Part shown: one piece after another, positions 59,489 through 64,000 of the stretch
Position numbering within the stretch: position 1 is the stretch's first letter
Layout of the letters: each line of letters opens with the position of its first letter
Origin: Pseudonocardiaceae bacterium YIM PH 21723
Lineage (GTDB): Bacteria > Actinomycetota > Actinomycetes > Mycobacteriales > Pseudonocardiaceae
Length of the DNA stretch: 64,000 nucleotides
Direction of reading: 5' to 3'
Assembly: GCA_003600225.1 (NCBI GenBank)
Contig: QZFT01000017.1
Location: forward strand, 62,001-126,000
The notes under the pieces: model-generated
The model's database searches: none
What the model was told of the DNA's origin: nothing
Seen by the model: only the letters and a program-made list of their open reading frames with translations
Made by a program: the position numbers and the translations under genes

Positions 59489-59925
59489 AGGCAGTTCCAA
59501 ACGAAGAGGACGTTTCCCTGCGGGACGGTGGCGCGGCACAGGTCACGGACCCGCTCCAGCCAGGACCGCAGGGCGGCGGGGTCCCGGTCGGACAGCTCCG
59601 GGGTGGTGTCGTGCCAGTCGGTGGCCAGCCGGTCGAGGTTGTCCTGGCCGACGGCGGGCAGCACGCGGACGATGCGCTCGCTCAGCGTGGTGAGCACCGG
59701 CGCCGAGTACAGGTCCGGCTCCTTGGTGGCGGGGGTCTCGTTGGCGGTCTCCAGCGCGGTCTCGTAGGCGACGTCGGAGAGCAGCACGTCCAGCGAGGCG
59801 AGCGCGACCGGGTCCAGGCCCCGGGCCCGCACGGTCTGGTAGCCGTACTCGGTCGGATCCGGGAAGCCGGCATCGCGGTAGCCGGGCAGCGAATCGAATC
59901 CGGCGCTGAACACGTCGGTGATCAT
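59485..59925 (-). CDS. Hypothetical protein of the T7SS toxin module
   Basis: A 146-residue acidic protein, no recognised family; helix-rich with a DYGYQTVRARGLDP-like N-terminal region (EYGYQTVRARGLDPVALAS). The ATG at 59925 has GGAG upstream; the frame before it is another gene's shadow. Position between the likely immunity gene and a further small gene suggests a role in immunity, but nothing in the sequence proves it. Confidence 0.6.
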   Translation of the reverse strand: MITDVFSAGFDSLPGYRDAGFPDPTEYGYQTVRARGLDPVALASLDVLLSDVAYETALETANETPATKEPDLYSAPVLTTLSERIVRVLPAVGQDNLDRLATDWHDTTPELSDRDPAALRSWLERVRDLCRATVPQGNVLFVWNCL

Positions 59926-59938
59926 CTGGCTCCTTGGT

Positions 59939-60613
59939 TCATTCGGCGATCCCCAGCTCACGCAGCTTCCGGAGGTCGCCGAGGTAGTCCTCAAAGTACT
60001 TGGACCGGACGGGCGCCGCAGCGACACTCGTCTCGTACACCGAATCGGCCGCCCGTTCCACCACGATCTGCCCGTAGCTGGACAGGTCACCGGTGTCGGC
60101 CGAGGCAGCGGCGGCCCGGCTGAGCAGGAACTGGGTCTCCGGGTTCCGCTTCACCAGATGCCCGGGCAGGTCCCAGAACTCGGCGTCACTGAACTCGGCT
60201 TCGGTGATGTCCAGCGCCCAGTCGACGTCCTCGTAGAGCTTCGCTGCGGCGGGCGCGAGTACCGCGCGGGCATCCTCGTCCGACATCTGCGAGATCCGGA
60301 CGCTGCCGACGTTCCCGCGCAGCACGACGTGCTTGAGGACGCAGCTCTGCAGGTCGATCATCCGGGGGTGGCGGAAGGTGTCCACCGTGACGTCCTCGAA
60401 CCGGACACCGAACAACTGGATGCTGTTGCCCTTGCACTTGGTCAGCGAGACGTTCCGGACCACCACCCCGTAGTCCGGGGAGGGTTCGGCCTGCATGATC
60501 ACGCCGCCCTCGAAGGTGCACCGATCGAAGTCGAGATCGGCGATGACCTTCGAGTTCTCGATGATCTTGCCGTACTCGATCTCCGCTTTGACGTGGCTAC
60601 TTGAAGATGTCAT
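59939..60613 (-). CDS. Candidate immunity protein with beta-helix-like repeats
   Basis: A 224-residue protein whose first two thirds consist of short strand repeats such as ADLDFDRCTFEGGVIM, VRNVSLTKCKGNSIQLFGV, VRFEDVTVDTF and LQSCVLKHVVLRGNV, similar in rhythm to pentapeptide-repeat or right-handed beta-helix proteins. It starts inside the 3' end of the toxin-like gene (17-bp overlap), the usual place of an immunity gene. Binding to the toxin is inference. Starts at ATG 60613. Confidence 0.65.
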   Translation of the reverse strand: MTSSSSHVKAEIEYGKIIENSKVIADLDFDRCTFEGGVIMQAEPSPDYGVVVRNVSLTKCKGNSIQLFGVRFEDVTVDTFRHPRMIDLQSCVLKHVVLRGNVGSVRISQMSDEDARAVLAPAAAKLYEDVDWALDITEAEFSDAEFWDLPGHLVKRNPETQFLLSRAAAASADTGDLSSYGQIVVERAADSVYETSVAAAPVRSKYFEDYLGDLRKLRELGIAE

Positions 60614-61160
60614 CGAGCTTCTTCTTGTCGAACGTCGGATACTGCAGGATCTGGTCTTCGTGGTCGTAGTAGTTCCGCACCAGGTGATCGTCCATCGACT
60701 TCTTGGTACCACCGGTGATGTCGACATTGTGCTGGTTGCCGATCTGGAAGTCCGCGACCGGCTGGCCGGGTTTACCGGCACCCATGTGCTTGATGTTCGG
60801 ATCACTGGCCACGCGGTCCGCGACGTCCTTCTCGATCTGCGAGCCGACGTAGGTGCTGCGGAACTTGGGGTGCTTCTTACCGGCGTCGAGCTGAGCCTGG
60901 GTGAGGCTCTTGCGGATATCGTCGTTGGACCGGGCGGCCGATTTGTTCAGCGCGTCCTGGATCTTGTCGAAACTGGCCTTGTCCTTGGTGTTGAGGCCTT
61001 TGAGCCAGTCGCCCTTCGGCTTCTTCCGCTTCTGGTCGAGGATCGCCCGGCGCTGGGCCGCGGTCAGTTTGGCCTTGCCGCCCGGCTTCTTCACCTTGGT
61101 GGCCAGCGGCTTGAGCGCCTTCGCCAGCATGCCCCCCTTGCCGCCCTTGGTGCTAACCAT
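60597..61160 (-). CDS. Toxin-like protein with a C-terminal nuclease-type domain
   Basis: A 187-residue very basic protein. Residues 1-60 are Lys/Gly-rich linker; the C-terminal part (about 105-187, SQIEKDVADRVA ... PVADFQIGNQHNVDITGG ... DDHLVRNYY) resembles the restriction-endonuclease-fold toxins of actinobacterial polymorphic toxins, with Asp, Asp-x-Thr and His positions as possible active-site residues. It starts inside the end of the WXG100-like gene (ATGGTTAG, 8 bp shared) and in another frame, so the usual one-chain toxin is split in two. Family assignment is tentative. Confidence 0.62.
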   Translation of the reverse strand: MVSTKGGKGGMLAKALKPLATKVKKPGGKAKLTAAQRRAILDQKRKKPKGDWLKGLNTKDKASFDKIQDALNKSAARSNDDIRKSLTQAQLDAGKKHPKFRSTYVGSQIEKDVADRVASDPNIKHMGAGKPGQPVADFQIGNQHNVDITGGTKKSMDDHLVRNYYDHEDQILQYPTFDKKKLDDIFK

Positions 61161-61653
61161 TGAGCACCGCGTTAATGGCCAGGTTCAGCGCCGCGTCCAG
61201 CAGCATCTTGGTGATCTGCCGGAACACCGGGATCTCCAGCAGGGACGCGCCGAAGGTGACGAACGCGGTGGCGATGGCCTGGGCGATCTCCACCGCGAGC
61301 ATCGCCAGCTGCACGATGCAGGCCGTCTTCAGCGCGATCACCACACCGCCGGCGATGTACATGCCGGTACCCATCAGCGTGGAGGTGGTACCGCCGTTCT
61401 CCAGGTTCGTCTTGGGCGCCTCGCCATCGGCCCAGAACGACCCGAACTTGTCGACGGCCTCACCGGTGTTCTTGCCCAGCACCTGCTGCGCGTGCGAGTC
61501 GCTCTCCGACGCCGCGTGCTCCAGCTTGCCGGCGAACCCCGACCACTGGCCGCCGAGATCGAACATCTTGCCCTCGTCGCTGAGCGGCCAGTTGAAGCCG
61601 AGGGTGTTCAGCAGCCCGGACAGTTCGGGCGGAAGCATCAACCCGCTGCTCAT
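61153..61653 (-). CDS. T7SS substrate N-terminal (CpnT/WXG100-like) domain protein
   Basis: A 166-residue protein matching the N-terminal half of CpnT-like and other long ESX substrates: MLPPELSGLLNTLGFNWPLSDE opening, a WSGFAGKLEHAASESD helix pair, and a hydrophobic helical stretch (YIAGGVVIALKTACIVQLAMLAVEIAQAIATAF). In homologues this domain continues straight into the toxin; here it ends in a stop after VLNG, with the toxin gene starting out of frame 8 bp earlier. It would target the toxin to the secretion system. Coupled to the WXG100 gene by ATGA. Confidence 0.78.
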   Translation of the reverse strand: MSSGLMLPPELSGLLNTLGFNWPLSDEGKMFDLGGQWSGFAGKLEHAASESDSHAQQVLGKNTGEAVDKFGSFWADGEAPKTNLENGGTTSTLMGTGMYIAGGVVIALKTACIVQLAMLAVEIAQAIATAFVTFGASLLEIPVFRQITKMLLDAALNLAINAVLNG

Positions 61654-61976
61654 GCCAGGCCTCCCAGAATCTCGTGGAACACGTCCTTGTTGCCGGTGTC
61701 GGTGGCGATGTAGTTCTCCGCCATCAGCCCCAGCCGGTCGCCGATGTCGCTGAGTGTCTCGGCGCTGTCCTGGAACGACTCGAAAGCCACCTCGGACACC
61801 ACCTGGTAGATCATCCCGAGCGCGGATCCCAGGTCGTCATCGCCGAACGCACTGGTCAGCGACTCGGTCGCCGACCGGAACGCACCGACCTGGGTGACCA
61901 GGTCGTCGCCGACGCCCATGATCTTCTTGGCAGATCCGCCCATGTCCTCGGGGAGGACATGAAATTCCGCTCCCAC
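61650..61976 (-). CDS. WXG100/EspC-like ESX small secreted protein
   Basis: A 108-residue helical-hairpin protein of the type encoded before ESX toxins. The helices MGGSAKKIMGVGDDLVTQVGAFRS and FESFQDSAETLSDIGDRLGLMAENY fit the length of the WXG100/EspC families, though no WXG is present in the turn. It probably forms a heterodimer with the next protein for T7SS export. The GTG start at 61976 has GGGAGG upstream; the frame before it is read through the neighbour. Confidence 0.75.
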   Translation of the reverse strand: MGAEFHVLPEDMGGSAKKIMGVGDDLVTQVGAFRSATESLTSAFGDDDLGSALGMIYQVVSEVAFESFQDSAETLSDIGDRLGLMAENYIATDTGNKDVFHEILGGLA

Positions 61977-61993
61977 CGCCGTTACCTCCCCCG

Positions 61994-62824
61994 CTAGTCC
62001 ACGTTCCGCATGATCGAGGTCATGCTGTCCGTGTAGTTCTTCAGGTGCTGCATGCTCTGCGCCCGGACCGCGCTCGCCCGCTCGCCGAGCTTGCGCAGCG
62101 CGTCCACGTCCACCGGCGGCCGTTCGGCGGCGGCACTGCGGCGCTCCCATTCGGCGACCGCGGTGTTCACCGCCTCGGACACACCCTGACCCAGCTCACC
62201 CGGTGACATCGCCAGCGCGCCGCTGGTCAGCGCCAGTTCGGTGAGCTCGCCATCGGTCACCACGGCGGTGACCTCCTGCGACTCGTCACGGGCTTCGACG
62301 GTGATGGGCGCCGGTTGGTTCCCGGCGAGCGCGGATTGCATCGACCGGACGACTTCCATGGCGTCCTCGAACAGGAAGTCCACGTACTGCGGGGAGGCGT
62401 CGCCGCCGATCTGCACCTTGCCGGCCAGCTTGGCCATGTTCTCCTCGACGGCGCCCTGGATCCGGCGCAACGCCTGGCTGCTCTGCTGGGTGGCCTCGGC
62501 CAGCTGGTCGCCGATGGCGGCCAGGTTCGGACCCGGATCCCCCGCCTTCGGTTGCTCGGCCAGCGACCGGCTCAACGCGTCGTTGATCGCCTGTCGCAGC
62601 GGCTCCGCGGCCGCACGCCGGGACTGCCCGGTCAGGTGCGACGCGATGACCACCGAGGTCAGCCGCCGATCGCGCATCACCACCCGGATTGCGCCGTCAC
62701 CAGCTGTGCTGACAACGTCGTCACCTGGAACGCTCTGCGGCGCGGTGGCTCCCGGCGCCCTGAGCTGCTCCAGCCGTGCGCGCTGGTCAGCGAGTACGCG
62801 CTCGAAGTCGTCGCCCTGTTCCAC
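61994..62824 (-). CDS. YbaB/EbfC-like protein with two tandem modules (ESX-associated)
   Basis: A 276-residue protein containing two similar segments that look like YbaB-fold domains: residues about 40-90 (IRVVMRDRRLTSVVIASHL ... LRQAINDAL) and about 185-240 (EVTAVVTDGELTELALTSGAL ... VSEAVNTAV), joined by helices. Single YbaB-like proteins such as EspL accompany mycobacterial ESX loci and help substrate stability or expression. The GTG start at 62824 follows a G-run; an upstream frame extension is unlikely. Last residues end 18 bp before the WXG100 gene start. Confidence 0.65.
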   Translation of the reverse strand: MEQGDDFERVLADQRARLEQLRAPGATAPQSVPGDDVVSTAGDGAIRVVMRDRRLTSVVIASHLTGQSRRAAAEPLRQAINDALSRSLAEQPKAGDPGPNLAAIGDQLAEATQQSSQALRRIQGAVEENMAKLAGKVQIGGDASPQYVDFLFEDAMEVVRSMQSALAGNQPAPITVEARDESQEVTAVVTDGELTELALTSGALAMSPGELGQGVSEAVNTAVAEWERRSAAAERPPVDVDALRKLGERASAVRAQSMQHLKNYTDSMTSIMRNVD

Positions 62825-62967
62825 TAAGCCCCCCGGCCCTCGGACTTGATCACTCTCTGTGAGAGTAGACAAACACCGGACAAACGCCAAGTCACGATGC
62901 CGACACAGGTCGTGTACAGCTCTTGCGCATCATTCCCAGGACGTGGCCGGTGATCGTGTGCTACGGG

Positions 62968-63864
62968 TCAGTTCTCCAGTGGCGCCAGTTCGGCCTGGAA
63001 CTGGTCCAGGAAACCGGGAATCGACTCCACCGGACCGGCGGGCCGGACCACGAACTTGGTCAGCCCGGCGTCAAGGTACTCCCCCACCCGCTCCCGGGCC
63101 TGCGTCCAGCCCCGCGCGACCAGCACGCCGGGGTCGTCCAGCTCCGGCCGCTGCCGGGCGATCATGGCCAGCGCGGCGTCCCGGTCCTCCTCGGTCAGCG
63201 CCACGACGACGTTGGTGCCGTAGTGGTCGTCCTCGACCTCCCGGCCGGCCCGGGTGGCCGCCTGTTCGATCTGCTTGCGACAGTCCTCGGACTCGGCGGG
63301 GGTGACGTTCGCGCCCAGCCAGCCGTCGGCCAGCCGCCCGACCCGGTCCATGGCGGCCGGGATGCGCCCGGTGAGCCAGATGTCCGGTCCGCGCTTCGGC
63401 AGCGGGCCGACGGAGATCTCGGTGACCGGGAAGTGCGGGCCCTCGTGGGTGACCACCGGCTCGGTGAGCAGCCTGCGGACCAGCACGAACGACTCCTCGA
63501 ACACCGCCGCCTGCGCCGGGGTGTACCGGTCGCGGGCCTGCGCGGCGCGGATGCCGAAGGTGGGCAGGATGCGCTTGGGCGCCAGGGAGATCAGCCCGGC
63601 CAGCTGGCTCGCCACGGCCACCGGGTGCCGGCCGGTCAGCACCAGGGTGCCGGTACCCAGCTTGAGCGAGCTGGTGCGCCCGGCGGCGTAGCCGAGGCCG
63701 ATCAGCGGGTCCACGGTGGTCGGAGTGGACAGGAGATCGGACAACCACACGGAGTCGATCTTCCGGGCTTCCAGTTCGTCGATGAGTTCGGTCAACACAT
63801 CCGACGGGCGGCCCGGTTCACGGGTGGTGACGGTGCCGATTCCAATCCGCACTTTCAGGGTCAT
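62968..63864 (-). CDS. LLM-class flavin/F420-dependent oxidoreductase
   Basis: A 298-residue luciferase-like TIM barrel. Family signs are the opening strand VRIGIGTVTTREPG, the DSVWLSDLL and GTGTLVLTGRHPVAVASQLAGLISL segments and the active-site-side helix AMDRVGRLADGWLGANV. Actinobacterial members usually use F420 or FMN to oxidise or reduce small substrates. The ATG at 63864 is preferred; a GTG three codons upstream is an alternative. It is the last complete gene; the remaining 136 bp to the window end show only its upstream region. Confidence 0.87.
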   Translation of the reverse strand: MTLKVRIGIGTVTTREPGRPSDVLTELIDELEARKIDSVWLSDLLSTPTTVDPLIGLGYAAGRTSSLKLGTGTLVLTGRHPVAVASQLAGLISLAPKRILPTFGIRAAQARDRYTPAQAAVFEESFVLVRRLLTEPVVTHEGPHFPVTEISVGPLPKRGPDIWLTGRIPAAMDRVGRLADGWLGANVTPAESEDCRKQIEQAATRAGREVEDDHYGTNVVVALTEEDRDAALAMIARQRPELDDPGVLVARGWTQARERVGEYLDAGLTKFVVRPAGPVESIPGFLDQFQAELAPLEN

Positions 63865-64000
63865 ACCTGGCACCTTCCTCCCCGAAGGTGCACTTTGCGA
63901 TCACCGCATGGCGCACCCAACAGCCACTTCACCCGAGTGGCCCACGGGCTTACTGCAAGCGTTATCAGCGGTTTTCCGCAGCGTGATCACCCGCCGGGCG

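Overview
The window is high-GC (about 70% by eye) actinobacterial chromosome, most likely from a Pseudonocardiales-type filamentous actinomycete. This is inferred from gene content: a RamB/PrpR-type propionate regulator, GAF-ANTAR and STAS stress-signalling proteins, a DUF222-HNH endonuclease, WXG100/CpnT-like type VII secretion substrates, an F420-type LLM flavin oxidoreductase, many GTG starts and frequent 4-bp ATGA/GTGA gene overlaps. No rRNA, tRNA, CRISPR array, phage or insertion sequence was seen.

Layout. 0-6 kb: a cupin dioxygenase-like gene, two paralogous orphan lipoprotein binding proteins flanking a NAGPA-like glycosidase and an MFS exporter. 6.2-17 kb: a seven-gene, tightly overlapping operon for allophanate-linked nitrogen scavenging (NCS1 permease, biuret hydrolase-like, allophanate hydrolase, APC permease, two DUF1989 proteins, urea/guanidine carboxylase), with a divergent GntR regulator and paired operator-like sites. 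The two DUF1989 proteins make guanidine a likely substrate besides urea. 17-21.4 kb: GNAT, STAS, GAF-ANTAR, HNH endonuclease, PPOX. 21.4-25.6 kb: an iron-box-controlled trio (siderophore-interacting protein plus two half ABC proteins) resembling mycobacterial IrtAB with its SIP domain unfused. 26-32 kb: methylcitrate operon (hydroxyacyl-CoA dehydrogenase, prpD, prpB, prpC) divergent from ramB/prpR. 32-45.6 kb: mixed genes including a secreted PL8 lyase, thymidine kinase, lysozyme-like protein, adenylyltransferase, GH92 mannosidase and an amino-acid ABC transporter. 45.6-51.1 kb: one 1816-codon single-chain acyl-CoA carboxylase. 51.8-57 kb: peptide-type ABC importer without ATPases, creatininase and a glucarate-dehydratase-subgroup enolase. 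57-59 kb: a beta-lactamase-like hydrolase and a DUF418 protein overlapping antisense by 372 bp. 59.1-62.8 kb: a T7SS polymorphic-toxin module. 63 kb: LLM oxidoreductase.

The most unusual signal is between genes. A family of about 54-nt stem-loops (seven copies: 6186, 19074, 26036, 32011, 40793, 45583, 52965) sits a few bases past stop codons. The 19-bp stems show compensatory changes and the loop keeps one orientation relative to the gene that ends there. One copy has become the in-frame C-terminus of the creatininase. Further repeats include a dispersed ~88-bp element (three copies), a nest of inverted repeats at 51.35-51.82 kb, a three-armed element at 21.34-21.42 kb, and an over-represented short palindrome (CCACWGTGG) scattered through genes.
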